A DNA stretch of 64,000 nucleotides from Rhynchopus euleeides (Eukaryota > Euglenozoa > Diplonemea > Diplonemida > Diplonemidae): NCBI GenBank assembly GCA_963210315.1, contig OY723241.1, positions 248,001 to 312,000 of the forward strand, read 5' to 3'. This document shows, piece by piece, positions 33,372 to 43,538 of the stretch. Position 1 is the first letter of the stretch; each line of letters starts with the position of its first letter. A model generated the notes under the pieces. It had not been told where the DNA came from and searched no databases. It was given only the letters and a program-made list of their open reading frames with translations. A program made the translations under genes and the position numbers.

Positions 33372-35630
33372 TTACGGCTCCTGGGCAGAGCCGTCTGCTG
33401 GGAGTGGGTTGAAGAACACGATTATTATAGAGATGTTGTCGGTCGCACCCTTGTCGATCGCTTCATACACCAGAGCCTCTGAGATGATGGAATAGTCCAT
33501 GTAAGCCTCATCTTCCGAGTCGGTATCGGTGTCGGAGGTGAGTGAGGTGGGGTTCAGGGGGCTGCGAACGGGGGTCGTGATGCCGCCGCCCACACCCGCG
33601 CTGCCACCCCCCTGCACCACCTGGGAGGAGACGCGGGCCCGGATCCTGACGGACGCGGGGCTCTGCTGTGTCCCGCATGAGGAGGAGGAGTCGGACGACA
33701 TGCTGCAGAGCGACGAGTCTGACGACGTGCTCATCAGGGATGCGCCAATGTCGATATCCGCATCGCACTCCCACAGCGACGGAGAGGAGCTGGTCGAATT
33801 GCCCAGGGTCGGGATGGGGGACGTCATATCCGCGGGCGCCGCAGCCGCAGCCTCCGCGTTGCTCTTCTCGAGGATAGTCGAATCCACCTCGGCACGCGCC
33901 GTGCGGATGAACTCACACGCCGCCTTGGGGGTCATCACATCCCATAGCCCGTCGGATGCAATCACGATGAAGTCATCCTCGGCAGTCAGCTCCCCCTCCA
34001 CCACATCAGGCACGGAGCACATGTGGTCGGCAGCTGTGAAGAACCCCATGGTACGTGTCAGGGAGATCTGCCCGTCGAGGCGCAGCCCACCGTGCACGTT
34101 GACAAACACCCCCCCGCGCGCCTTCACCGCGGGCCACTCGCTCTCGTTGGAGACATGGTGCAGTGTGGTGAGCGGCCTGATCTCTGCCGAGTACTGCTGC
34201 ACCGCAGCAGCAGTGGTGGGGATGAGGCTTGTGGTGGGCGTGCCGCTCGCGGTGCTGCCCCCGGCACCTGCAGGGCAGGGCTGCGCAAGGGGGGGGTGTG
34301 CCGGCTCCGCGGAAGGGGGTGCGTCGGGCGAGGAGGGGAACACGGTGGGGTCTGCGGGGGCTGCAGGGGCCGCGCTTGCGGGGCGCTTGCAGAGGATGGC
34401 TGACGAGTCGCCGACGTTCGCGACGTAGTATCTGTTGCCCTTCACGATGCAGATCGTCGCGGTGGTGCCTGCCTTGCAGTGGGTCTCGCGCGCCCTCCGG
34501 AGGAGGCGCGTGTTGATGGAGGCATAGCCATCGCGTATCGCAGACACCATGTCGTCGGGGTAGTGCGGGGAGGCGGCGATGTGGTCGTGGAGGTGCGACT
34601 TGACATACTTCGCAGCATCGGACCCCATGTGCCCGTCGTACACCCCGCAGAACAGATCGGACACGGAGGCCCACTTCTTTATGACGGATGCGCGGTTGTT
34701 GGTGCTGCTGCTGCTGCTGGCGTTGTTGGTGGTGGCGGTGGTGGTGGCGGCGGCGGCAGCGGCGGCGGCTGCAGCCGCGGCGCTGCTGCTGGCACTGCTG
34801 CTGCTGACGCCATTCCCATTCGGCATCCCGGAGGACGCGGGCAGCTGCGGCTGCGGCTGGGGCGGCTGCGGATGGGCCTCCGACGAGGACATGCCGAGGG
34901 CAGACATGGGATGCATGCGCCGCTCATCCAGCAGCATCATCGAGTCGATCATCGGGCACTGCCCGGGGTTGCTGTGCAGCGGCGCCGACTCTGCAGTGGC
35001 TGCAGGCGACCCCTCCTGCACGCCCCGCAGGTGCTGCGTGTTGGGCACCACCGGCGAGGGCGCGGGGGGGATAGCCGCAAAGTAGTTCGCAACGTGCGGG
35101 ATGACCTGGATGCAGTCCTCCATCGCAGGGCGGCTCCCACGGTCCAACCCGTGGCTGACCTCGACACGCCTGCGCACCACATTCAGCGCATTCCCGCCGG
35201 TGGGCTGGACATACAGCCTGCTGTGCGTGCTCTGGTGTGCAAGAGTCTTCCTCAGCTGCTTGGCGTAGTGGAGGACGTCGCGTCTGATCCACCGCGACAC
35301 CTTCTTGTGGCACCACATGGTGCTGTCCGCGTCGCAGCAGAGAGAAGATTTCACGCCTGCAACACCGAGGGCATAGAGGTACTGATGCACCACATCCGCG
35401 TTGAACTTCGCAATGTAGTGCACAGGCACGTGTTTGAAGTGCAGCCGAGACGCGAAAAGGTCCCAGCAGGCGCTCTGTGTGAACCCCCTGATGTCCTCGT
35501 CAGTGCTGCATTCATACAGCCCAAGGCCCCTCCGCCTCCGGCGCCCGATGTGGCATAATGACGCCAGCATGGCGGGCGGCGAGGTGCCCTCCTTCGCAGG
35601 CGCATCGTTTGCTGCTTCTTGTGAAAGCAT
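33372..35630 (-). CDS. PP2C-type (PPM) Ser/Thr protein phosphatase
   Basis: A 752-residue protein starting MLSQEAANDAPAKEG at an ATG (35,630). PP2C enzymes remove phosphate from Ser/Thr using two metal ions held by acidic residues. Metal-binding motifs are in order: SRPAMED (about residue 170), VYDGHMG (Asp 332), VANVGDSSAILCKR, IVIASDGLWDVM (Asp 560) and GATDNISIIIV (Asp 731). The SRxxGD motif is altered to TRTMGFF. A conserved-looking N-terminal domain precedes the catalytic part (residues about 30-150, with WDLFASRLHF). A Ser/Ala/Asn low-complexity insert at about 265-310 and Pro/Ser-rich inserts enlarge the domain. No transmembrane segment is seen. The ORF opens further upstream, but that part is low complexity and lies beyond the acceptor-like AG. 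Confidence 0.85.
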   Translation of the reverse strand: MLSQEAANDAPAKEGTSPPAMLASLCHIGRRRRRGLGLYECSTDEDIRGFTQSACWDLFASRLHFKHVPVHYIAKFNADVVHQYLYALGVAGVKSSLCCDADSTMWCHKKVSRWIRRDVLHYAKQLRKTLAHQSTHSRLYVQPTGGNALNVVRRRVEVSHGLDRGSRPAMEDCIQVIPHVANYFAAIPPAPSPVVPNTQHLRGVQEGSPAATAESAPLHSNPGQCPMIDSMMLLDERRMHPMSALGMSSSEAHPQPPQPQPQLPASSGMPNGNGVSSSSASSSAAAAAAAAAAAATTTATTNNASSSSSTNNRASVIKKWASVSDLFCGVYDGHMGSDAAKYVKSHLHDHIAASPHYPDDMVSAIRDGYASINTRLLRRARETHCKAGTTATICIVKGNRYYVANVGDSSAILCKRPASAAPAAPADPTVFPSSPDAPPSAEPAHPPLAQPCPAGAGGSTASGTPTTSLIPTTAAAVQQYSAEIRPLTTLHHVSNESEWPAVKARGGVFVNVHGGLRLDGQISLTRTMGFFTAADHMCSVPDVVEGELTAEDDFIVIASDGLWDVMTPKAACEFIRTARAEVDSTILEKSNAEAAAAAPADMTSPIPTLGNSTSSSPSLWECDADIDIGASLMSTSSDSSLCSMSSDSSSSCGTQQSPASVRIRARVSSQVVQGGGSAGVGGGITTPVRSPLNPTSLTSDTDTDSEDEAYMDYSIISEALVYEAIDKGATDNISIIIVFFNPLPADGSAQEP

Positions 35631-35641
35631 TGTCGGTCGTA

Positions 35642-35690
35642 CTGCAGGGAGGGGTGGTGGCGGAGAGGGTGGTGGTTGTGGGTGTAGAGA
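35642..35690 (-). promoter_or_regulatory. Polypyrimidine tract plus AG upstream of the phosphatase
   Basis: On the minus strand, a CCACCACCCTCTCCGCCACC-type tract ends CCCTCCCTGCAG; the AG lies 11 bases before the ATG. A candidate cis or trans 3' splice site. Confidence 0.45.
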
Positions 35691-36620
35691 GGTGTGCTCA
35701 TAACGCAGGGGCATGTGAAGTGAAAATAAAGTGAAAAATGCAGATGCTCCTGAAGTGCAGATGATGGGGATGTGCGGTGGCGGAGCACAAATATGAAAGG
35801 ACATCGGAAATTGAGTCATTCATTGTGGGTCTTCGCGGCGGTGCATTTCCCCGAACACCCCTGGCAAGAAGCCAGGTTGCCGCCTTGCCGACAACAAGGT
35901 TGGTTGAAGCACCCAACAGGAGGGCATGGAGGATGGGGATGCGAGGGGGTGGTGGTCTGTGCTGGAGAAGCGCTCAAACTATAACATCTTGGGGGCCTGT
36001 TCGCTCAACAAATGCAGAAAGGTGAGAAAAGGCCAGCCGCGTGTGTACCTCACAAACCTGGCTGTAAAGAAACACAGTTTGACACATACACGGACACACA
36101 GATGGCGCAACACGAAGGCGCGCCCCCTATCGTGCCCAATGGAGGCCTTCGCTCTAAAGTGCCGAAAAGTGAGCCGCCAAACAGGATAGAGGTTGCAAAC
36201 CTGACACACTTTGGCACAGAGTGAAAGCCCCCAATGGCCCATAAATCCACCCAAGAGAGGAGCGTGTTGCCGGCAACAGCACACGCACACAGCCCCTGCA
36301 TATATTCTCTAATACCCACCGCATCTCCACCCCCCACCCTGTGAGAAGAACAGCGGCTTGTCCACAGCCGACACCCCCCGGCCACCCCCATCCCCCACCC
36401 CTCCGAAAGGCTGATGCCAGACGCCATGATTTGCCAGACGGCGTTTGCACACACTGCTAGGTCGTCTCTTTCCCTCTCTCTCCCAAGTGCCTGGCAACGT
36501 GCCGCTGGTGTGCTGTACCCCCCGGAAAGCTCCAGCCCACGCAAGCGCAGACCAAAGCAAGCGTCACACACACACACGCACCCTCTCTCTCTCTCTCTAT
36601 CTCTCTCTCAACACCCCCGC
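35691..36620. other. Intergenic stretch
   Basis: Between two same-strand genes. A CA tract followed by a CT tract lies at 36,567-36,612, just downstream of the next gene's stop. No other feature is supported. Confidence 0.4.
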
Positions 36621-38390
36621 TCACTCTGCAGGAGAGTCGCGAGCAGAGTGGGAAGAACCCTCGTCATGCTCTTCATCCTCTTCCTCCTCCATGCGTCTCA
36701 GCATCTGCCCAACCGCGCCGATCGCACGCGCGATTGTAAACGCATTTTTGAAGAACTGCACCCACGACGCGATGCGCTCCTTCGAGGTCGGCACGCCCGG
36801 CACCCCCGCGAGGGGATCGTTGGGGTCGTCCCCCAGGTCGGAGTCTGAACTCTCTGACCCAACATCACACTCCGTCAGGTCCGAGGCGGCGTCATCCGAA
36901 TAGAACGGCTCCACGGCTGACCAATCGGCATGACGCTCCCCTGACTCACACACAGCATCACCACCAGCAGCAGCCTGTGTTGGTGCGAGGCAGATCACAG
37001 CAGCTGCGACCCACCTGTCTGCATCTGTGTCGAACACCTCGCGTGGGGTAAAAGAGAGCCTGCCGCCCCCACGCCGCAGCACATCACGGATCTTCCCCGC
37101 CAGCACCGCAGTGCGGGGCGGCGGCGGCGGCACCGCCACCCCACCACCCCCGCCGCCCCGCCGCAGCGCCGCGTCGTTGTCATCGCTCGACCCGCCCTCC
37201 ACGTCGCCACCATCGCTGCCATCATCATCGCCCTCCTCCTCCACCGCCAACAGATACCCCCGCACCAACGGCAGCCGCCTGAGCCAGCTCGGGGGCCCCT
37301 TGCCTGGGGCGGCACCGCCCTCCCCCTCCCCCTCCACCACCACCTCCTCCTCCGCCCCCACCGCCGCAGCCCCGCTGTGGAGACGGACGCAGCAGACGGA
37401 GGCGGGGCTCTGGGGGGAATCGGTGAGCACCGGCACCGCCTGCAGGGATGCGCCTGGCAGCACGGCGAATGCGGTGGACATGCCTGTGTAAAGCTCCTGG
37501 GAGAAATCGGATTCGGCCCCCCTCGGGTCGGCGAGGTCCGCCCCGTCGCTCGGGATGAATATGGCCTGGAGGGGGCAGGGGCTGCTGATGGCGCGGAGGG
37601 CGACCGCCTCCGCTGCATCCAGAGGCCTCTCTTCTGGCCCTGCCTCTGCTGCGCCAGCCTCAGGGGTCTCCACGGGGAGGGGCGTCGGTGCGGCTGCCAC
37701 CCCGCGGACCCAGGTCCGCGCCTCGGCGACTCGGTTTGCGATCTGGAGGCAGGTCCCGGCGGCGGGGTCCACAACGGCAGATTCGAACATATCGGAGCTG
37801 GCGACGCTTTCGGGGATGGGGAAGTGCCGCACCGCGTCGTACACTTCGGAGGGGAAGGAGGCAGGGGAAGCGGTGGAGGAGGTGGTGACGGCATCCTTCC
37901 ATTCCAGCCAGTCCACAGCCCGCCCGCAGGGGATGCACCACACGGAGCTGTGCAGCCCGCGCGGCGTGACGGAGAAGGCTGGCGTGCTGCAGGGCCTGTC
38001 CCGCCAGACCCGCTTTCTGGCGTGGCGGCGGCACAACACCTCCCATCCTGGCAGCATGGCGGTGTGGCCTGCCGAATAAGGTTCGCCGCAGGCAGCGCAG
38101 GACGGAGGGTGCTGCAGGATGCTGCGGTGCCCTTCGGGAAGCGGTGTGGCGGGGGGGGCGTGTGGGTGTGCTGCGGGGGGCAGGCCGAGGATGTCGCGGC
38201 GGTAGGTGTCGTCTGCGGCGCGCTCCTTGGAGCGGCGGAGGGCCGCGGCGCGGGTCAGCTCCGGGGGGATGGGGGTGCACCTTGCGAGGGCAGCTGCCAC
38301 GTGGGGGCACTCCGACCCTGCCACCGCCACCAGCGCCTCGGCAGCCACCCCGCACCGCTCCCCCATCAGACCCGCAATCTCCGCCTCCAT
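36621..38390 (-). CDS. Unrecognised 589-aa protein with a Cys-rich segment
   Basis: The ATG at 38,390 starts MEAEIAGLMGERCGVAAEAL. The first 70 residues look like a small helical domain with conserved spacing of Ala/Leu. Residues about 95-165 contain paired cysteines and histidines (CAACGEPYSAGH, CRRHARKRVW, CIPCGRAVDW) and could bind zinc. The rest is acidic and low complexity: Glu/Gly runs, Asp/Ser-rich stretches and a poly-Pro/Gly segment. A C-terminal helix follows (WVQFFKNAFTIARAIGAVGQ) with an EEEEDEE tail. I recognise no family. Strong G/C third positions, a start next to an acceptor-like AG, and its place between two convincing same-strand genes support it as real. Confidence 0.65.
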   Translation of the reverse strand: MEAEIAGLMGERCGVAAEALVAVAGSECPHVAAALARCTPIPPELTRAAALRRSKERAADDTYRRDILGLPPAAHPHAPPATPLPEGHRSILQHPPSCAACGEPYSAGHTAMLPGWEVLCRRHARKRVWRDRPCSTPAFSVTPRGLHSSVWCIPCGRAVDWLEWKDAVTTSSTASPASFPSEVYDAVRHFPIPESVASSDMFESAVVDPAAGTCLQIANRVAEARTWVRGVAAAPTPLPVETPEAGAAEAGPEERPLDAAEAVALRAISSPCPLQAIFIPSDGADLADPRGAESDFSQELYTGMSTAFAVLPGASLQAVPVLTDSPQSPASVCCVRLHSGAAAVGAEEEVVVEGEGEGGAAPGKGPPSWLRRLPLVRGYLLAVEEEGDDDGSDGGDVEGGSSDDNDAALRRGGGGGGVAVPPPPPRTAVLAGKIRDVLRRGGGRLSFTPREVFDTDADRWVAAAVICLAPTQAAAGGDAVCESGERHADWSAVEPFYSDDAASDLTECDVGSESSDSDLGDDPNDPLAGVPGVPTSKERIASWVQFFKNAFTIARAIGAVGQMLRRMEEEEDEEHDEGSSHSARDSPAE

Positions 38391-38393
38391 TGG

Positions 38394-38435
38394 CTTAAAC
38401 ACAGGTGGAGTCGGGAAGGAGGAGGGGCGGGGGTG
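38394..38435 (-). promoter_or_regulatory. Polypyrimidine tract plus AG upstream of the 589-aa gene
   Basis: On the minus strand, CCCCTCCTCCTTCCCGACTC is followed by CACCTGTGTTTAAG; the AG is 3 bases before the ATG. One of the best acceptor-like sites in the window. Confidence 0.5.
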
Positions 38436-38517
38436 CTGTTGTGGTGTGTGTGTGTGTAGTGATAGTGGTTTTAAGTGGGTAACCCTGCGCGGATCTGTGC
38501 CCACTCCCCGCCCACCC

Positions 38518-38808
38518 CTACGTCACAGCGGATGCCCCACTCGGGTTAGAGTGTGGGGCCAACTCAGTGCCACTCCGAGGAGGGCGTGAGGCATAGCCAG
38601 CGTGGTGCGTGCCGCAACAGTGTGTGAGTGATTTCGCACTGCTGTGGCAGTCCCCGCACCGGCCCATGCGATGCGTCTTGCAAAATTCCATGGTGACTTG
38701 CAAGCCGTCGTTCTTCCCGTGGTGGTCCCGGCAGCAGTCCTCTTCCGAGAGGCGCCGGCGCCGGCAGTCCACGCAGCGGGGTTTCCAGTGCAGAGCGCAG
38801 GTAAGCAT
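38518..38808 (-). CDS. Small Cys/His-rich protein, two related units
   Basis: A 96-residue protein from the ATG at 38,808. It has two units with similar Cys/His spacing: CALHWKPRCVDC...DCCRDHH and CKTHRMGRCGDC...HCCGTHH. Each has C-x3-H...C-x2-C...CC-x2-HH, a plausible metal-binding fold with possibly two zinc ions. The tail AGYASRPPRSGTEL matches a fragment at 5,169-5,246, so the protein belongs to a family with at least two loci here. The longer frame upstream is proline and His-Thr low complexity from a CA tract, so I start at the later ATG. No named family comes to mind. It lies 128 bases downstream of the 589-aa gene's start, on the same strand. Confidence 0.6.
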   Translation of the reverse strand: MLTCALHWKPRCVDCRRRRLSEEDCCRDHHGKNDGLQVTMEFCKTHRMGRCGDCHSSAKSLTHCCGTHHAGYASRPPRSGTELAPHSNPSGASAVT

Positions 38809-39576
38809 CTTCGCGTTCCGTCTGGCTCCAGGGGGGGCAGTCCGGGGAGCAGCGCCCCGTCGTTCCCATGATGTGTGTGTGTGTGTGTGGGAATAAGAGG
38901 GGAGCGGTGCGCGGTGGGTTTTAGAGGGGAGGGAGGGGAGGGGGTGGGTGGAGTCGGGGGGGGGGGGGGGGGGTGTTCGTCTTACGCGGTGGTCTCCCGC
39001 ACGTCGGGGGTAGACCCTTTTGGGAGATCGGAAAAAGCGGGGGTCCATACCCCCCGCTCTGACCCCGCCCCAGACCCCCGCTCCAGGGGGTGGGGGTCCA
39101 CCGTCTGCTTCGTTGGGCGGGGGCAGGGATAGAGGAGGGCCTCTGCTGTGCCGGGAGTGTAAAGCAGAAGAGATAGAGATCTGGTGGCCGAGAGCCAGGG
39201 GTTTTGACCAGGTGGTTGACCAGGCCTACATTGACCAGGCCCATTTTGTTTTGACCAGGGACAGGCCTGGCCGAACCCCTGACGAGGCCGCCGTGGAGAG
39301 GCTGCACCTCGCACCTACCCCTGTCACCCCTCCGCAAAACGACTCCTCGGTGTAACTTCTGGGATAGAGGGGAGGAGGGGCGCTGGAGTGCCATGCCGCA
39401 CGCAATACAGACAGGAGACAGGCGTCGCACAGCCGGGCATGAGGGCGAGAGGACGTAGGGACGTCAGCATGAGGTGCAGGCAGTTGTGACAGACGCAGTA
39501 GGGTCGAGAGGCTGGGGGCGGGGGTGTGTTGCCGTTTGCCGCAACGCGTGGGTGTGAGACGCAGACTGCAGGCAGC
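38809..39576. other. Intergenic stretch
   Basis: Contains a GT tract near 38,872, a G run near 38,957 and a tract of repeated TTGACCAGGCC words at 39,205-39,270. No gene seen. Confidence 0.4.
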
Positions 39577-41679
39577 TTAGCTGGGTGGGTGTTGAAGCAG
39601 CTCAGGGAAGGCGGCAGCAACGACGTCGCTGTCGCGACGCAACGAGGCAGACGCGTAGATGAAGGCATCAGGGTCGGCATGCACAGCCGCCAGGACCACT
39701 TCCTTGTCGCAGCACAGTGATATGGGGGCGTACTTCAGGGCACGTCCCTGCTGGCGCACAGCCGCCAGCACCACCTCACGCTTGTTCCACAGCGTGGCGT
39801 GGGCGAAGCGAAGGGCACTGCCGCAACTGGTTACGGCTGCGAGCACCACCTCCTCATCGCGCAGGAAGGCAGGATCGGAGAACTGCAGTGCACCGCCGTG
39901 CGCACGAGCTGCTTGAAGGACGACCGAGCGGTCGCTTCGCAGTGAATAGTCAGCGTACTGCATGGCCCTGCCGTCCTGCAAGACAGCTGCGAGTTGAAGT
40001 TCTTTGTCACGGCACAGCGAAGCACTGGCACAGGACAGAGCAGAACCGGCCTTGCGGATGGCCACAGCCATGAAGTCTCTGTTGCTGCGGAAGCGGGGGC
40101 TGGCAAGTGACAGGGCCCTGCCGTTGGTTTGCACGGCTGTGAGCAGCACCTCCTCGTCCTCCAGAAAAGCCGCGTCAGCATGACGAAGAGCTTCCCCTGA
40201 CGACTTCAGGGCAGCAAGCACAATTTCACGATCGCTGCGCAGGTCGTCTGAAACAGACACCAACGCATTGCCATTCTTCTGCACGGCAGCGAGCACCACA
40301 GCTCTGTCTCTGCGAATCGAAGCGTCGCAGTAGCACAGGGCCATAGGGTCCTGAGCCACCGCAGCGAGCTGGACCTCTGTGTCCTTGCGCACGGATCGGT
40401 GGGCGTGCTCCAAGGCACGCCCGTTCAGCCTGACACACTGCAGCACGAAGCCTTTATTGCTGCGTAGTGACGCGTCTGCTTCTCCGAGAACCTCTGGGTC
40501 ACGCCGCACACCTGCCAGCACCACCTCCTCGTCCCTCTGCAGGTGTATCGATAAATGGGCGGCTGCGACGTAGTGGTACTCGCCCCTGCTGCGCATGGCA
40601 GCAAGCGCCACATCCCGGTCGTCACGCAGAGAAGGGTATGCGTGCTGCAATGCGGCGGGGTGCGTCTCGAGTGCTAACAACAGCAGGTCCCGGTCAGGGC
40701 ATATCGGGTCAGGCAAGTGCCTCAACACCCGACCGTGCCACTGCACAGCCTCACGTTGGAACTCGACGCTGTGGCGGAGCACAGGTGATGCATCCTTGAA
40801 GGTGTCAGGATACAGCCGCGCAGCAAAAAGAGCCACATCTCTGTCGCCACGCAGCGGCGGTGGTACATGGATCTCCCAACTGTGCCTTCTGAGGCAGTCG
40901 ATCACGAACTCTTTGTCGTTGTGCAGCGCACTGCTTGCGTGTTCGATGCCTCCGTATGCCGTCAGCACCACATCCCTGTCGTTGCGGAGGGTCTCAGAGG
41001 CATACTGCAGTGCAGAGCTAGCAGACGGGCATTGCACTGCCGCCATCACCACCTCTCTGTCTGCTTGCAGGGCGGCACCCACATGCAAGAGCGTTTTCCC
41101 AAATCGCTGCACCACAGTGAGGGCGAACGGCTTGCTGCTGCACAGCGCAGCTGATGCATACTGCAGGGCTGAGGTGGTGCCCCACTTCGGAGGTGCTGCC
41201 GCCAACACCACATCCTCGTCCCCACGCAGGTCTTCGGAAGCGTATTGCAGCGCGTCAGGTGTGGTCTGCACAGCTGCGAGCACGATATCTTTGTCGCTGC
41301 GGAAAGCCTCATCCAGGTGCTGCAGTGCGCCGCGCCGACGTTGCACCATCGCAAGCGCCACACTACGCAGACGCCGTGCCCAACTCGGGACCTCCGCTGT
41401 CCCCACATGGTCTTTCATTAGCGCCTCAACGAAGCGCGCACCTGACAGTGCCACTTCAATGCAGCACCCCTGCGACACAGCTGCGGCACCGCGCAGAGGT
41501 GTGCTGTCGTCGAGCACCTGCCCATCGACCGCCAGCTCCACATCTTCCAGAACCACGCCTGGGGGCGACCCGAGCACCACGTCGAGTGCCTTTGCCTTGA
41601 GATGAACCGGCGTGTCGCCTTCTCCGATGTGCACCGCATGCTGCTCCGTAGAGAGCGCCTCCTTTAGGAACACCTCCAT
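39577..41679 (-). CDS. DUF4116-type repeat protein with ubiquitin-like N terminus
   Basis: A 700-residue protein. The first ATG of the frame is at 41,679; the frame opens slightly earlier but only with TTG. Residues 1-80 (MEVFLKEALSTEQHAVHIGE ... VELAVDGQVLDDSTPLRG) have the strand-strand-helix-strand look of a ubiquitin-like domain. From about residue 105 to the end there are about 22 units of 24-29 residues of the form x-D-x-E-V-V-L-A-A-V-x-x-x-G-x-A-L-x-x-A-x-x-x-L-R; examples are SDREIVLAALKSSGEAL and RDEEVVLAAVTSCGSAL. This pattern is that of DUF4116, common in protist proteins and of unknown function; helical-repeat scaffolds of this kind usually bind other proteins. No catalytic motif or membrane segment is seen. 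Confidence 0.85.
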   Translation of the reverse strand: MEVFLKEALSTEQHAVHIGEGDTPVHLKAKALDVVLGSPPGVVLEDVELAVDGQVLDDSTPLRGAAAVSQGCCIEVALSGARFVEALMKDHVGTAEVPSWARRLRSVALAMVQRRRGALQHLDEAFRSDKDIVLAAVQTTPDALQYASEDLRGDEDVVLAAAPPKWGTTSALQYASAALCSSKPFALTVVQRFGKTLLHVGAALQADREVVMAAVQCPSASSALQYASETLRNDRDVVLTAYGGIEHASSALHNDKEFVIDCLRRHSWEIHVPPPLRGDRDVALFAARLYPDTFKDASPVLRHSVEFQREAVQWHGRVLRHLPDPICPDRDLLLLALETHPAALQHAYPSLRDDRDVALAAMRSRGEYHYVAAAHLSIHLQRDEEVVLAGVRRDPEVLGEADASLRSNKGFVLQCVRLNGRALEHAHRSVRKDTEVQLAAVAQDPMALCYCDASIRRDRAVVLAAVQKNGNALVSVSDDLRSDREIVLAALKSSGEALRHADAAFLEDEEVLLTAVQTNGRALSLASPRFRSNRDFMAVAIRKAGSALSCASASLCRDKELQLAAVLQDGRAMQYADYSLRSDRSVVLQAARAHGGALQFSDPAFLRDEEVVLAAVTSCGSALRFAHATLWNKREVVLAAVRQQGRALKYAPISLCCDKEVVLAAVHADPDAFIYASASLRRDSDVVAAAFPELLQHPPS

Positions 41680-42627
41680 AACAAACTGCCTTTTGGTGGT
41701 TCCTGAGAGTGTGGCGGTATGAGGGCTGATGGCTGCAGCCAAGCCATGATGTGAGCGCGGCAGGCAAAGCCCTCAGCACCAGAAGCGAAGGGGCTGCGCT
41801 GCGGGAACAGCGGGAACACGACGGGAGGAGGCGGTGCGGGGGGAGGGGGGTTGGGGGGTGGTGAGGGCTATGCTCCCTGCCTGATCAGCTCAGCTGGCGC
41901 GGGCTCCATCCCGCATCCAAGTTGATTGCAGAGTGGGGTGTGGCAGCTTTGCCTCGCATCGCACCACGACACACCTGGAGTCGTTGCCCTGCATCTGCAC
42001 CTTCAGCGGCACGTAGGGCAGGCGACTGCCGCAAGCAGTCCTCTGTGCGATGCCCCTGCCTGATGATGCACTGCTGCCGGCACCTCCGCAGACTTGTCGC
42101 ATCGACACACGCCTGTGCGGATGCATGCGCGGAGCTTTGGAAAGTGTCGGTGTGCCACTCGCCTCCAGGCTAGGGGACAGGCCTTCAGAGCATCAGAAAG
42201 ACAGAGAGAAACACTGCCTCTTCATGCGATTTCAGTAAGCTACCATCTCCTCTCTGCTGCTGCTGCTGGGCAGTACAGAGCTTCGGGCAACCCCACCCCC
42301 CAGCGCCACCTCATTGTGTGGGTGCAGGGGCCGCACCAGCTGTGCGCTTGGAACAGGGGCAAGGGCGCCAGGCACACAAACACATACACGGCAGTGCCTT
42401 CGTTCTTGAGGGGTGGCTCTGCACACACGCGATTACTATTGAGGTGCTAAACAGCGTCTGCTCCCACCTTTGATGCGATCCCACTGAGTGTGTGCACCCA
42501 CACACTTGTGGCGAACGCTCTAACATGCATCCTGCCTCCTGAACTCACAAATAACATACTGAAGATGTGGTACAGTTGCCCGCGTAGAATTAATGTCATT
42601 TATCTTACTCCACCAAAATTTTCGTTA
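41680..42627. other. Intergenic stretch
   Basis: No gene seen; open frames of up to about 118 codons overlap in several frames without motifs. Confidence 0.4.
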
Positions 42628-42991
42628 CCTGGGACCCCCCGTGTTTAAGTCCCCCCCCTGGAGGCGATTTTCGGCCGGGGGGGACTTAAACACGGGGGGG
42701 GCGGACCTAAACACAGGGGGGGCTTAAACACGGGGGTGGCACAGTGGAGACCAAGAAGACCTCTTCCTCTGCTGTCGTAGGGGGGTAATTCCTATCCGGA
42801 TGGACTTTTGGCACCCCACTTTTCGACTCTGACAGCACCTGGAGGGCCTAGGGGCCACCTGATGACCCTCCAGACCAGCCCACCCCCGTGTTTAGGTCCC
42901 CCTGTGTTTAAGTCCCCCCCCTGCCAGACCCCCAGGGGGGGACTTAAACACGGGGGTAAGGGGGGGGGACTTATACACGGGGGGTCCCAGG
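42628..42991. mobile_element. 365-bp G/C-run MITE, copy 3
   Basis: Nearly identical to copies at 1,876 and 23,964. TA lies outside both ends. It ends 92 bases before the DIRS-like retrotransposon. Confidence 0.9.
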
Positions 42992-43083
42992 TACTCCTAT
43001 TAATCTCCTACACCCCCACTTTTTTCTACTCCTCCCCTACTTTTTTTGACTGTAAAAAAAAATTCGTCTCCGGGATTTTTTTT

Positions 43084-43220
43084 TAAGCACACTCGTGTGA
43101 GCGGAAAGCGCCCCACCACAGCTGCAACCAAACGTGCTCTATACACTAACCCCACCCTTCATCAGGCTCAGGGTGTGATCAGTTCAGGGTTTTGTGTGTA
43201 GAAGCGTCAACGCAACAAAC
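43084..43220 (+). repeat. DIRS repeat A1
   Basis: Runs from TAAGCACACTCG to GAAGCGTCAACGCAACAAAC and matches A2 and A3 at the right end. Confidence 0.85.
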
Positions 43221-43273
43221 TATCAAGCAGGCGAGAGAATCAAGAGGGGAGCAAGAGTGACAGAAGCGGACAG

Positions 43274-43535
43274 AGTACGCCGAGCTGCGTGTATAGGAGA
43301 GGAACAGAACGGGCTGAGGGAGTACGCCGAGCTGCGTGTAAAGGAGAGGAACAGAAACTACGCCGAGCTGCGTGTATAGGAGAGGAACAGAACGGGCTGA
43401 GGGAGTACGCCGAGCTGCGTGTATAGGAGAGGAACAGAAACTACGCCGAGCTGCGTGTATAGGAGAGAAACAGAAACTACGCCGAGCTGCGTGAATAGGA
43501 GAGGAACAGTAACTACGCCGAGCTGCGTAACAGAG
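43274..43535 (+). repeat. Leader tandem repeat, about 7 units of 36-46 bp
   Basis: Units of the type ACTACGCCGAGCTGCGTG followed by TATAGGAGAGGAACAGAA; some carry an extra CGGGCTGAGG. It lies in the leader just before the Gag ATG. In the Gag frame the last units read as a repeated RRGTETTPSCV, but the ATG comes after them. Confidence 0.85.
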
Positions 43536-43538
43536 AAG

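Noticed and set aside
33529..35558. Long + strand frames opposite the phosphatase
   Set aside because: Antisense shadows with high Arg/Gly/Ala content; the catalytic motifs are on the minus strand.
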